Of a stretch of DNA of 64,000 nt, positions 46,033 to 59,314 are shown in pieces (the first letter of the stretch is position 1; every line of letters begins with the position of its first letter). The stretch is from Typha latifolia (taxonomy: Eukaryota; Streptophyta; Magnoliopsida; Poales; Typhaceae): positions 16,024,785 to 16,088,784 of the forward strand of contig CM034103.1 in the NCBI GenBank assembly GCA_019914945.1. The letters run 5' to 3'. Position numbers and translations under genes: made by a program. The notes under the pieces are model-generated. The model was not told the origin of the DNA. It ran no database searches and worked only from the letters and a program-made list of their open reading frames with translations.

Positions 46033-49000
46033 CTATTGGACTTTATTACGACCACCAGCCATGCGGTTCTCACCATTTCGTAACTTTGTCTGTTGCGCCT
46101 TTTCTGCATCCGTGGAGTTCGCCCTAGTGGGTGAGCCGGTCGGTTTCATCTCAGAAACTCTTGCCTCCTCAATGTCTTTGGAACTTAGAAAACTTGGTTG
46201 GTTGGTTGAGGAAAGAAGCCTTGCCCACATCCTGTCAGTTATCACAACCTTGTTCCGTGTTTCTGTCACCCTCTGTAGTCAGAAGAAAGCCATGAGATGA
46301 TGGGGAAATTGGTCAGAATTTCATCGCAATAAAAATCAAAGAATATGAACTTTCACACTATTCTATCACCATAGTTAGCATGGTAATGAGAAAGGTTGTG
46401 ATTGGAAGATGGCCTTAATTCACATATTAAATAATCATGCAAAGACTGAAAAAGGCAAGGGAAATCATTACATGAAATGGTATGTAAGTATGTCTGCCAT
46501 TAACTACCCCCACAGTGATACCAGTATAGCCTGCCATTGCACCATGAATAGCACTATGTGCCAGGAGCGTGCAGTAGACATTGTCAGATGCATTACTTGG
46601 AATAGCACGAATCATGTACGTTGGATCTGCCAATGAGAATTCAAATAGTAAATACAGTAATATACAAAAAAAGGAAAGAAAAAAAAACTGGACGAGTGGA
46701 AGAAGGCAAACCAACTTAAGTACCTATATACTTGAGATTTATCACCATCTTTCTGGTTGTGAAGTAAGTCTACATGAAGAATGGAGAAACATAAATAATA
46801 TAGATCAAATTTTCAAAAGTAAAACTTGTAGTCATTCAACCCCATGAATACGTGGTACTATGTACTATATACTATATCAAAAACAGCATAAGGTCACCAC
46901 CAGAATCAATTGTTTTGGGTTGCACAAATTCTAAGTTCTGGAGGACATTGCATTATGAGAACAAGTCAGGACGGGGCCCAATAGTATTCGATGGAGAATG
47001 AGATTGGCAGATGATGGCATCATACAAAATTCCAGTGGGCTGCGAGTTTTGTGTCCAGGGAAGTCAATATAGACCAAAGCGATAAAAACTTAACAGTTAA
47101 CCACCTTACTTTGGATGCTGAAATAAAAGAGAATTATTTCAACACTAAATGAGGGAATGATGTGAAAAGTCCACTACCCAGTGCATATAACCTATATGTC
47201 TAGCATCCTGCTGAACAGAAGACTAAAATGGAACTAATCCTACATATGAGGAAGAGAATATTCATGACCCTACCTTTATATTCTGAGATAACCATATTCC
47301 AACATCAAGAAGCAGCTTATTTCCAGAAGCATCTTTGTCGTTCATGGACTGCATAGATTCTTCAATAAGTTTTTGCCCTGCCCCCTCAGCAACCACAAGA
47401 ACCATATGTCCGTTCTCTTTAAGCCGCTTTTCTATATATTCAAGAAGTCCACCTTTCCCTTCCAGATAAAATTTTGATTCTGGAATTAAGCAACAATCCT
47501 GAAGAAAAGGAAAAGAGGTCAAAGGAAACAAAAAGAAAGAATTATTAGCCTAGCATTTCGGGCTGAACTTTCAAAATCAGTGCTTTAAAATCAGTTACTG
47601 CAAATTTTACCAATCAAGAATTGACTCAACTAATCAAACAAGACAATCACACTTACTACATCTCGGCTAGCGAGGGTAGCATACATTGCTATGAATCCTG
47701 CATCAATAGATCTTGTTAGATGTGACAGAAAATGTACAAAGAGGAAGAGGTTCCAAAAAATCTGCAGGCACAATAGCCATAATAAGCATGTCTAAGCAAA
47801 ATAAAGACACTATAATAAATTATGAATGTGTAACTTTTTTCCCAACTTGTAGCTAAAAGACCTAGAGTAAACAGTAGTTGCATGGTTGCCTTCAATCAAG
47901 AAAAGTGCATGTAAACAAACAAAAAAGTTGTTGGAAAATGAACCATCATATGTTTCTGCCAACTCAAATTATTTCATCAAGAGGAAAAAAAACCTAACCG
48001 CTATAGCGACCCATCAGCTTGACAAGGCCTATGCCATTTTCAACACTTTCAGCTTCTACGTGGGCTGCATTAATGGCACGTTGGGCCTCCTCCACAGCAG
48101 TATCAAAACCAAAGGACTTGTCAATGACCTGATTGAATAAGAAATTAGAACATTGAAAATCAATGAGAATCTTATGGTTGCATGATTCATTGAGAAAGGA
48201 GAACGAGGATGCAACTTATGAACATATGACTCCACATATAGGATCAAAAAGTACCGCAATGTCATTATCTATGGTCTTAGGAATTCCAACAACAGACACC
48301 TTTAGACCACGCCTTCGAATTTCCTACAATAGCAATTCAGTAAAAAATCAGAAAACCTTCATGTTCAGTTACTTCTTACGATGTTCAGAAGATAACTAAC
48401 ATTTGTCAAGGTGATACACAAAAGTAAAATCTACTTAAAAACCTCCTGCTTTTGCCCATGTATCAGAACTTAGAATCTAAAAATATCACTTTCTTAATAC
48501 TGCAAATGGGAAATAGACATCTTATGGATCAAATTAGTAACCAGACTGCTGCGAAGTATGAAAAAAATTTTCTTCAAACAAAGGAAAATAAAAGGAACAA
48601 GAAGTTGTGGTTCCAAAAAGACTTAATCTAGGTAATAAGTCTTAGAAAAATTCCTAATCTACCATCTCAAAATTAGCAATTAAAGACTAGGAGATCTGCA
48701 AACCCTACCTGATCTGCAACACAATGTATGAAGTCATAAGTCTCAACTAATTATGAAGAATAAAATTTTCACCTCTAAAAATAATTACCTTAAAAATCAC
48801 AGAGGCCCCCTTTTGGGTTCCATCTCCTCCTATGATATAGACCTGAAGCATTGACTCATCAAGTACTGCATGGCAAGCAATGGAATAAGTTATAGCTATG
48901 CTAAACAGTGTTCCTTCTCACCTGATTAATCCCACGGTCCTGAATATTGTCCACTATTTTTGAAGTGTCATAACCTCCCCGTGATGTCCCAATGACAGTG

Positions 49001-51295
49001 CCACCCTTCTTGTGGATATCATTTACACTCTTCGGGGTCAAAGATAGAGTATTTCGAGCATAGAAGCCCCTATATCCACCCTATAAGTGCTGATGATCAG
49101 ATAAGTTGAAGTAACAACATGACAAATCTAAAAACTCACAGACAGCACTTCAGAAAGTCCCAGACAAACAGCACTAAGAACCTAATCTGCAAGCGAAGGG
49201 TTAGAAACTCACCTCAATCCCAATCACTTTGTTGACACCATACATGTGGGATAACCCACATACTAATTCCCTAATTACTGTGTTCAGCCCAGGGCAAAGC
49301 CCTCCACATGTGACAATGCAAGGTTGGACATCATCCGACTCAAAATAAACCTGAAAATCAAGGGATTTTTTCAGTCCATGGTCATGCATGGCATCCCAAC
49401 AATTACAGGAATATGTGCAGGGAAATCTACCCTTTGACGGGGTCCAGCACGCCGAAAGTGTGTCCCTCTTGGGCTGTCCTTCTGAGAGACAACCTGTTGT
49501 ACAGATGGTAAAACAGAGATTTCTTGTGAAAGATGGAACACATTGAATCAGCATTAGATACTCTAACGAAAGAAGTGAGAACAAGCCTTGAAGATGCAAA
49601 GAAGAAATGATGAAGAAAAAAGAACTATACAATTAATTCATAAAACAGTGAGGCCAACATAGAAAGAGAAAGTCACCTTCTGGGGCACTGTGTCATCAAT
49701 ATCAACAAAGTACTGCCTGGTAAGAAGAAAATATAAAAAGCATTCATAACTTGGTCTTTCCACAGAGCTAAGGTTACTATATGCTTGATACTTAAAGAAA
49801 ATATTAAATAAAAACTATTAGAAGATGGAATAGATAGTCATACGTGACCACTGAGTAAGCGGGATTATCTTGCAGGGGATTTGGATAAGTCTGCAATAAA
49901 AGACCACCAAGTAATTTTCAAGTTTTATTCAAAAGAGATATAGGCTGCAATAATTATTGAAAAGATATTTCCTTTGCTAAGTAAATCAGTCAACCATAGA
50001 AAAGGTGGCATGAAATTAAGAACCTTCAATAGAAATAATATTTTGTAAGTATGTTTCAGTTCCAATCTAGCAGCTAAAGGAGATTGCCTCAGCAAGAATG
50101 AATTATTTGACAGAAAAAAAAAGTTGTCATTCACACCACTAATTCACAAAGACGTTAGTTTATACTAAAACATGCAACACATGGATGATAAACATAACAG
50201 CATGGAAGTAGGAAAATTCCACTACAGTGTCCGCTATTTCTTTAATGCAAAGATCAACTTGATGTGATGCATACTAAAGCACTCTCTTGGTTTCTCCTAA
50301 TGATCTGAGCAAAATTACAATTCATTAATTGTCATTCGATGCAAACAACAACTGATGTGATACATACATGAGTTCTGTCTTGATTCCTCCCGACAGTTTT
50401 ACTTAACTCATCAACAACGTAAGACAGCAGAAGAGTATAATGCTCACGAACCCACATGTAGTTCCTTGAATACTTCCTTCTTCCTCTTCATCTTGGCACA
50501 ACCATTCAAATTGCAATCCTCAAAAGGTTCCATAATCAGACAGGCGATATACAGAACGAAACTTACCTATGAGTCGAATACCTCTTGCATTATAATTCTA
50601 AACTCATAGGGCGTCAGATATACCTGTATGTTTTTACCTATTCTAGCCATATAGGTAATCAGTTAATGGCCTATTTCTGATTACATTCTAATCCCAAGCC
50701 ATGCAAAGCAAGCGCAAGTTGGTAACCACTAAGATGGAGAGCTTCCAGCAATTTGATATTAGTAAATCGCGAAATAGCCGGAGTCACTCCGGCGGTCTAT
50801 CACACCCGGAGAAGGCTATTTTAACCTCGATAACAACAAAATCTTACAGATTAAATAATCCATTAAATATCACACAACTTAGCATACAGGAGAACAAGTT
50901 AGATCATCAAAAGAGAACAAAGAAATAGAAACATAAAAAACAATCAACAAAACACCGCATCTGCTTCCGATCTGAAACCAACAAATCGAGAATCGAAAGA
51001 TCTAGTACAAACTCACAGGCAGATCAGGAATGTAGTCGGTGAGGTGCGGGACATCCTCGAGAACGTATCCGAACTCCCCTTCGACGATCTTAACATCCGC
51101 TTCGTCCTCTACCTCTATGTCCGTCTGAGATCTGGGCCTCAAAGTGAGTTCCCTCGGCGGCAGCGAGACCTTGAAGCAGGAAGCGGACGGGATCGGGACT
51201 TCGTCGAGATGCCTCGATCTCGGCGAGTCGAGATGCCTCGGTCTCGGCGAGTCGAAGTCTTGGACCGCCAGGTCATCCTGAGCCGAAGACGCCAT
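46033..51295 (-). CDS. ATP-dependent 6-phosphofructokinase (plant PFK3/PFK7 type)
   Basis: Fourteen exons: 51017-51295, 49844-49890, 49677-49716, 49431-49493, 49213-49350, 48922-49080, 48789-48842, 48255-48323, 47999-48128, 47657-47697, 47274-47498, 46724-46769, 46472-46626, 46033-46272; 561 residues. Substrate and nucleotide motifs are intact: [25 protein letters not shown] (247-255), PKTIDND (275-281) and MGRYSG (322-327). The enzyme phosphorylates fructose-6-phosphate in glycolysis. No clear transit peptide, so a cytosolic form is inferred. The product is about 70 residues longer than typical PFK3/7, from an N-terminal extension with a tandem [16 protein letters not shown] repeat and a longer C-terminal tail. 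GGDGT marks the ATP-using rather than PPi-using class. Confidence 0.95.
51205..51252. repeat. 24-bp tandem duplication in PFK exon 1
   Basis: Two 24-bp units differing at one base; in frame, so the protein carries an 8-residue duplication. Confidence 0.9.
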
Positions 51296-51448
51296 CAGAA
51301 AAAGTAGTAGCAGCAGTAGTAGAAATCGAAGAAGAGAAGAGAAGGGAAGGAAAGAGAGAAATGAAGTAGGGCTTGGGATTCAGCGCAGGAAATAGAGGAG
51401 GAATCTAGAAAGGCGTGCGCATCTAAATAGAGCGATTAAAGAGGGAGG

Positions 51449-51456
51449 TTTATATA
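51449..51456 (-). promoter_or_regulatory. TATA box of the PFK gene
   Basis: TATATAAA on the minus strand, about 155 bp upstream of the ATG ending at 51295; leader of about 120 nt implied. Confidence 0.65.
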
Positions 51457-51852
51457 GCGGGTTAGAAACCGGCGGCGAGTTTAGACTTTAAACCTCGGTT
51501 TTATGACGTCACGGCGGAGGAGTAAAGAGGAAATGGAGGGGGAGCGGTGCGAATGGTTTCGCGGTTTTTTATAAATACAACGGGTTTGTTATAATTACAG
51601 TAGTGCCCCTTCTCGTCGTCTTGAATACATAGATAGCATCAGATAACAAGATAAATTTCTATAAATATGAGGTCTATTCAGAAGTTGTTCCAGAAAAAAG
51701 AACCGAATAAAATATTAAAGATAGAGGAATGAGGAATCCCACCAGAAGAAGCTTTTATGGAAGGATGGTACGTGAGATTTTTCAAATTATTGGGCAAGAA
51801 AAAGCTTAGTATTGCATTGCCACCTTTATTATAATTAGATACACTTAGTGAG

Positions 51853-51876
51853 ATATATATATATATATATATATAT
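51853..51876. repeat. (AT)n microsatellite
   Basis: Uninterrupted AT run in intergenic DNA. Confidence 0.85.
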
Positions 51877-53373
51877 TATGTTTTCATATTTGCGGTCCAA
51901 ATCTTTGGAGAGTTCCAAATGTGTGGGTCCCGCATTTTCCGCGTATAACAAGATCGTGCCTTCGAGAATGTGAGATGACATATTAAAATGCGTGTCATCT
52001 TAGTTGATATAAAACCACCGTAGAAATCTCTAGTTGCATCAAACGTCGCCAACCTTCTTCCATCGCTATCATGACAAGCTCTAAGGTGATTTGTTTAAGT
52101 GCCCTTCGTATCTCATATATAAATCTATCTTCTTGTGGAAGAAGACAGTTAGATAAATAATGCTTCTTTTCTTTTCTAAAGCAACCAAGGGTTTCAATCT
52201 GTCTCATAATTAACTAACCTTCTACGCCGTGTTGGCATACAATATTTTTAGAATGAACTTACTTTATTTTAATCATAACTATATTAGATGTCAGATGTGA
52301 TCTATATGCAGCCTATTGAGCAGCTTAACATTATTTTATCTGAGTACTTACTCTAGTGCCTACTAAGCCTTTGCCAAATTATGGGAATCAAACTGATACA
52401 GTGACCTAACCTTGCAATTGCAAAGCCATTCGAAGAGGGTGATATCGAATTTTTTTAGGTAAGAAAGGGGCAAAGGAATAATTTGGTAGCTCTCATCAAA
52501 GCCAAGTTGCCACGCCCATAGTAATTAGTTGCCATTAGATTTTGCTAGGGGAATAATTCTGTGGGGTCCCTGGGAAGGAACATGGAACTATGAGTAAGAA
52601 GATAACTACATGAATGCGAATGTGATGCGACAAAAGCGAAACAGTATTTAACCAAGGGCGAGATTCAAACTCGCACGCCGAATAAGTAATCATTTATTTA
52701 TCCGACAAAATGCAGTCACGTTTTGAACCACCCTTGATTTTATTATAAATAGGTCAAAGTCCAATGAATGGTATTTATAAGCCAATTTTTCATCACAAAT
52801 ATCTTGCACTGGAAGAAGAAAATATTGCAAATTCCATTGTATCGAGGTGTCCAATGTGAAACCGAACTAAAGGCTAACCAAGCATCGAGTAAATCAAGGT
52901 AAAATAGCATTTCAATCTTTACCGGCACCACCTTGACATTAGTTTCTGAAATTTCCACTTCTAAAATAGCACCATAGAGATGCAGGACTACAAAAAGGCC
53001 AAACAAATGAACTGCAGTTAAAAAGTATACATGGTAGCTTCAGAGACTTAAGAAACGAAACAATCTCTAAGTATCAAAGTTGAAGAAATTATTATGTAGC
53101 ATAACCAAGGGATTCACTTTTAGCAGCATTACAGGAGAAGAGCAAGGGACAGCAGAATGGCAAAGGAAACATCATGCTGACAAGTACATTATTATGAATC
53201 TTAGTTTTATGCCAAGAACAAGAAAAAGAGTATCTGGCTTCAATGAATCATAATATATAATCCTCATAGAGGTTAACTGTTTATTTACCGCTGTTACAGC
53301 CACCACCAGGTGATTGCACACCTGCGCCTTCAAAATTGCCGAAGTGCCTTACCCTTTTTAGACCAAGGAATGA

Positions 53374-56300
53374 CTAAGGACGAAACTTTCGGCTGACGGA
53401 TTCATAACTAGGGACATGAATAACTGTCAAGAAAAGAAAACAAGACGTTCCAAGATATTATAAGAACCAGAAGAACTAGGTTTCAATGAATTGTTAGCTC
53501 AATCCTGCCAGTTACTTAGAACATACCGTCCCCCCAAGATGCCATTGTAAGTGGTGAAGAAATGATCTTCTCTGAGATTGAAGCAATGTCTTTCAGAGTA
53601 ACTTCATCAACTGCTTTAAGAAAATGTTCAATGGGTTTCCTGCAATGCAAACAATCATAACAAAGGAATGAATACCAAGATTAAAACAAGAGTATCACTG
53701 TGTGATTGCAGCTAGAGTTAGCATTTGTGATTATTTAGAAGTTTGCATTGGAAATTGGATAAAACAACCGGGTTTACAAAAATCTTGTAATGGATGGTAT
53801 AACTCAAAAGCTATACAAGTACTAAGACCTAGAGCTAAAGCAATTATAGAAAATCATTTTGACAGAAAAATGGTATACATTTTAGAGTAACACTACATCA
53901 CTGTACATGTTCAATCTTCAGACTGCAAATGACCATTTTTCCTGTACTGAAACGAAGGATACCACAGAGAGATAATCTCAAATTCTAAATCATTTCTGGT
54001 TTCAACTAACATTATTTGTGAAACAAAAATGTTGAACGCTCCCGTATTATCTTCAAACCATTTCAAACTGTTTTCTAAGATACCAATATTTTAAAGGGTC
54101 AATAGCTTCACTTCATGTATACTTCAAAGTTGAAAATACATTCACTTTGACATACTTTGAAATGCCCAAATAAAAAAACCATCAAGTGATTGCTACATTG
54201 CAAATTAAAAATGTTATGATCAACGATATACCTTTCTCCATATGTCAAAATCTGCCGTCCAATATCTTCCGATGCCACCATCTGCAATTGAAGAGATTTG
54301 TCTGAAAAAATGATCATGAAAATGCAGAACTTTTTAATGCTTTAAAACGGAAGAAATGCATACCCTCGATTCCAGATTCATCAGGACTGCTGACTTAGTC
54401 GACTCTTTGGCACGGTCTAGTTGCACCTGGTCAACTATGGAGGAAAGAAGGCAAATAGATGTAAACATACTCAGAATAATTAAGAGAAGGGGCTGTAATC
54501 TGCAAAGTTGAGAGCAAATTGTAAACCTTGTCCAGGAGTTGCAACTGCAATAAGTTCTCTTGCTGCTAGATCAACAGCCTTAGAGACAAATTCTGAACCC
54601 TGGTGGATAAACCAAATTGTTTAATGAGATCGTTCACTGAGGGGAAGAGAGCAAAGTGCATTGAGAATTCTTGTCTATGTGCTGAGATATGAATATGAGC
54701 TTGTGGTCCCCCGTCACACACATAGAACAAACCCATATAGAGCATTCATATGACTTATTTGACCTTTGATATCGTGATGTTTCTTTCAATTAAAACCACT
54801 CATTTTACTAGAATATTTCAGCAAAGGGCAAACCGACATGAATATCTACCCCAAGCACTTTTTCCTCATGATTTTAATCAATTCATGTTTCCTACTAATC
54901 CATACTAGTTCCTGAACCTAAATATCCATAAGTAAGAAGTGCATACATGTTCGCGTACCACACATGCACTATTTAGTTGCTCAACTGCCAGCTTGCATGA
55001 CAACCTTTTCTATATTGATTATGATTTCACTATAGGCCGCAGAAACAACAAACTCAAAATTTACACAAAATAGCATGACAGCACCATACATAATACTGGT
55101 GAATCAACTGAAATACTTAGTGTCCAACCTGATGTCAACTCGCTATGCACAGGAGATGGGTCAGAAACGTTTGAGGAATGTAACTAGTCATTCAAAAGGA
55201 GACAAAAATAGAGCAACTACCACAAACCATCCAAGCAAGACATGCCCTACCAAGCCTAATAAGCATGATAGCAACACAACTACTGCAATTCGTGTCACTG
55301 CATGTCAATACATGCCAAATGCACAGATCAGATTACCAACATGTTGTGGCAAGCAATCCCCATTCAATGGTTACAGATATTAGCAAAAGTACCTCCTAGT
55401 GATTAACATTATACAAGCAAAGACTTCCTAGAAGTTCCTTCAGAGAAAATCAGTATACAATATTTACTAGTAACTGGACAGAACTAGCAACTTCATACCA
55501 AAGAACTGGAAACGAAAGCACCAATAAGAGTCATGGATTTTATGAACAATAGCTAAGAAATAATATCAACTATATCATGTGTCCAGTGAAAGGCTTACCG
55601 TGGTTGCATGAATTCCGAAAATGCCAGTATTATTGTAGATGCTGTTGAAAGCAGAGAATGACTCAATCTGTTGGAACTCATTTAGAATACGTAGATCTGT
55701 AGAAAATACCACATTTAATGTATATGAAAACATCAAATGGAGCTTCAATATTCTACATAAAAGAGAAGATGATGGACACCAAATGCTGATACTACACTAC
55801 AGAATTCGCACTGAAACAAGTAGAGGTTTATAACTTACACAAACGAGAATACATTCCTTTCCCAGGACCTCCAGCAGAGAATGAGCCTCCTCCTCCCATG
55901 AGCATCTACAACAGCATTAAATTTTGTTGGGCGACCATCACATATTAAAGAAATCCAATTAAGCATACAAATGTCCGAAAGAAAGAACTTCCCAGCTTAA
56001 ACTAAGAAAAAGTTGGAAGCTTGCCAATACCTGAAGCACTGTCAGTGTCATAGCTTCCTTCTCTTGATGCCAGCCTCCAGGAACTTCGAAAGCAAGGGCA
56101 ACATGTGTCTTCTGTTGTAAGAAGAAATATGTATAACATAAGAAAGATCTTTGATGTTTGATCCAAAAGAAATAGATCGATAACATAATGGATCTTGCAG
56201 AATTACTAATACACACCGCTGAATCTGCTTGACAGCGATAATCCCCTCCCACATAGACAGATTTTGGTTCGTCAGGACGATGGACTTTGGGAAGGTCAGA

Positions 56301-58361
56301 TAAGAGCGGTTCAGCAATTGACACTAACTCATCATGTTCTACACCTGATGCTGCAAGTACCATTCTAGGAGCTGTATAGTTCTCCTACATTTCCCAAAAC
56401 AAAGAAAATGTGAAAGCAGAGAATTAATAGTATAACAGTCTTACATATAAGACTAAGATTTGATCATACTGCAACAAACTCCTCCAAAATAGAGCTATTC
56501 AGTCTGTTTATTGCAGATTCTGGAGCCATCAAAGGATTTGCCAATGCTCCAGCATAGCCAGCAGAATGAATAGCTTCCAAAAGTAAGCCCTGAGGATTAC
56601 TTGAAATTTCTCCTATTTCCGCTTTTATTTTCTGCAGCTGTAGTTAGCAAGATAAGAATTAGATCAAATATCTGTCATTGAATGAGCAGAAAACCAAGCA
56701 TGCATAATTCCTAAGATTGTCTACCTGCTCATTAACCTCCCAATCAAGGAAAGCAGGGTTCCTGACAGAATCGATAAGCACTTCAACCATTTGAGGCATG
56801 TAAGTTTTCAGTGCATCATAGGTATATCCCATCTGTTCACGAGAAGCTGATGCTGTGACATTGCCTCCAATTGCTTCAACTTCACGCACAATGCGCAAAT
56901 GACTCCTGTTTGTTGTGCTTTTAAAAGCCATTCTCTCCAAAAGATGTGTGGCACCAAATGAGATAGGTGTCTCATATACAGAACCGCAGTCCACATATAG
57001 TCCAATTGATGCTGCTGGGTTCTGAAACAGTCAAAAGAATCAATTGCATGTCTAAGTTGCAGACAGGAATTACAATAGATTCTAAAAAATGAGCATACCG
57101 GTGATGTTTCAGAGGCAATTTTGACACCATTTGGAAGAGTAGTAATTTTGGTCTTCCCAGGTTCTACATAATCAGGCAAGGGTGGAGGAAGATTAACACC
57201 TTGAAGTGGAAAATCTAGAGGAGGAAGTTGACTTGATCGTTCCCCAGTAAGCCAGCTAAAGAAACCACCAGAAGACCTGGTTGCAACACTTGTGCTTGCA
57301 AATCTAGTTGCAGCATGGTGCTGCAAAAGCAAATAATATTACAGAATGTCTAAGCTAACATGAAATATATCAAGTCAAATAACAGAGGCAGCTACCTATT
57401 ACCTATAAAATTAGAAAAGGATGAAGAGATAAATAAAGAAGAAGGGTATAGTGATAAGAAAAATGTGAAACTGAATAATCTGAACTGCATTTCACTTTTG
57501 GCATAAATCATCTAAATTTTGTCAGGTGCCATCAACCACAGCGTATGATTAATGTATAATCAGACTCAATAATACCAGAATGGCAGAATGTTGAGCCTAA
57601 GATTCTAATTTCTACAGCCTTACACCAAAATAAGACCTGAAGGGGCCCAAATCTACATAATTTCTAACTACAAGTCAAATCAATCATAATCAACGAGATA
57701 AGCACTGAATACATAACAAGGTGTATGCAGCTGCTCAAGAACTTTAATCTCCCAAAGGCGCCATAATTCAAACCAGATATTCAACTAAATGATAAATTAG
57801 TACAGCCCAAGAGCTTGAGCTGATTTGTAATCCTTCAACAGAAAGTCCAATTCTAACTGCAAAATCCAAGCCACAAAATACCCATTTTCCTGTGTCATGA
57901 TTACTTCCTTCACTGAGCTAGCTCGACAACGATATCCAGAGAATAACTGCAGTTTGCTCACAGTTACAAGTACCCAATTTAAGGCAACTGGATAAAAACC
58001 ATATTAGCTGTATTACCTAAAACGAGCCACGACAAGATTGAGAACTCCCAAGCACAAATTTGACTCCTATTCCCAGAACAATCACATAACAAACAGTTTT
58101 CTCAAATCTCTCTCCAGTAATCCAGCGAAATGATATTTAATCGTTTCAAGGACCAAACGAGCTTGAAAAAAAATAAAAAAGAAGATAAATATTCTCACTG
58201 TTCTGGCTTCTATGAGATCCACGAAACATCAGATCAGAAAGTTACAATCGATGCTGGAAATGGAAATCAAATACGAGAAGAATAGATGATGTGTTAAGAT
58301 TAGGGGTATGAGGAGGACCAACCTTGAGAGCCCGAAGGTGGGGGGCTGCAGCTCTATGCAT
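53374..58361 (-). CDS. MPPA: Mitochondrial processing peptidase alpha subunit
   Basis: Thirteen exons: 58323-58361, 57099-57320, 56725-57021, 56470-56637, 56217-56384, 56031-56111, 55839-55905, 55599-55696, 54527-54599, 54364-54434, 54232-54281, 53527-53639, 53374-53423; 498 residues (family about 500). An Arg/Ala/Ser-rich mitochondrial presequence precedes VEPGKTKITTLPNGVKIASE. The M16 zinc site HxxEH is replaced by HLLER (113-117), as expected for the non-catalytic alpha subunit. The glycine-rich substrate-binding loop GGGGSFSAGGPGKG is at 329-342. In plants this protein is also a core subunit of respiratory complex III, where it helps remove presequences together with MPP beta. Exon 4 has tandem acceptors (CTACAG|CTGCAG); the first is used here because it keeps the conserved LQKIKAEI. 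Confidence 0.96.
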
Positions 58362-59314
58362 GATGGGAGCGACCAAACCCTAGATCAGAGAAAGGTAGGG
58401 CGGAGTGAAGGCGTCGGAGAAAGAAAACGGAGTGAGGTTTTTATTATTTATACTATCGTTAACTATATGGTTCGCTTGATTGTTTAGCCTGCTTGGTGAG
58501 TGAACGGAGACGGTCAAACTAAACGGCGTTATCTGAGGGTCATTTTTCAGGAAACCCCCCCTAACTTTCTAGTATTTGAGAAGCCTCTCAATTCATCAGA
58601 ATGCATCCTCGTATTCAAAAAGATTATAATCTTTTTTATGGTTTAGATTTAATGATCTTTTATCATGAAAAAGAATATGTACATTTTACTTAAGATTGAG
58701 AAGGATGAAATTAGTTCAATAGGAAAAAAACTTGGATTTATTCTTCTCTTTTTTGACAATTTCTTTTTCTTTTTTGACATTTAAAAGGTAGAATTTTGCT
58801 GTTCAAATGATAACATGCAAAGAAAAGATGTTGAATATTAGATGTACAAAACTTAAATTTGTGCTTACTCATAACATACATATACTTATAAGCACATCTA
58901 CAAAAATATCGGATTAATAATGTAACATGAAAACCTAATCTGTGCTGCATTGCAAGAAGCTCCTAGGGTCCAGGTTAAGCTCAGCTCATCAAAGAAACAT
59001 CATCTGTACAACTAGTCTCACATATTCTAAGAGATGTCCAGTTCAACACTCTTTTCAGAAGATTTTGTCAAATATTCTACGAGATGTCAACGATATCCAA
59101 AACAGATCTAGCAAACTCAGGAAGTAGCCTAAGCCAGATTTTACACACAAAATACATTTCATTTCAGTGTTAGATTGGATTTGCATAATAACATTCAGAT
59201 CCTGAGAAGTGAGTCGCTCAAAGAGTAAACCATGATTAGTCATTGCTGCAGCTACAGTTAACAATTTAAGATCCACCTGACAAAAATTCAGATCTTTTAA
59301 GCAACCTTGAGATA
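58362..59314. other. Intergenic region
   Basis: MPP alpha promoter (TATA at 58445-58452, AAACCCTAG-type motif near 58375) and 3' flank of HAT1. No gene supported. Confidence 0.55.
58445..58452 (-). promoter_or_regulatory. TATA box of the MPP alpha gene
   Basis: TATAAATA on the minus strand, about 85 bp upstream of the ATG ending at 58361. Confidence 0.6.

Larger units (their letters stand above)
51296..53373. other. Intergenic region
   Basis: PFK promoter and the 3' flank of the MPP alpha gene. An AT run lies at 51853-51876. No gene supported. Confidence 0.5.

Noticed and set aside
52650..52740. tRNA-like B-box phrase (GATTCAAACTC) in intergenic DNA
   Set aside because: No A box or cloverleaf could be found at tRNA spacing, so neither a tRNA nor a SINE can be supported.
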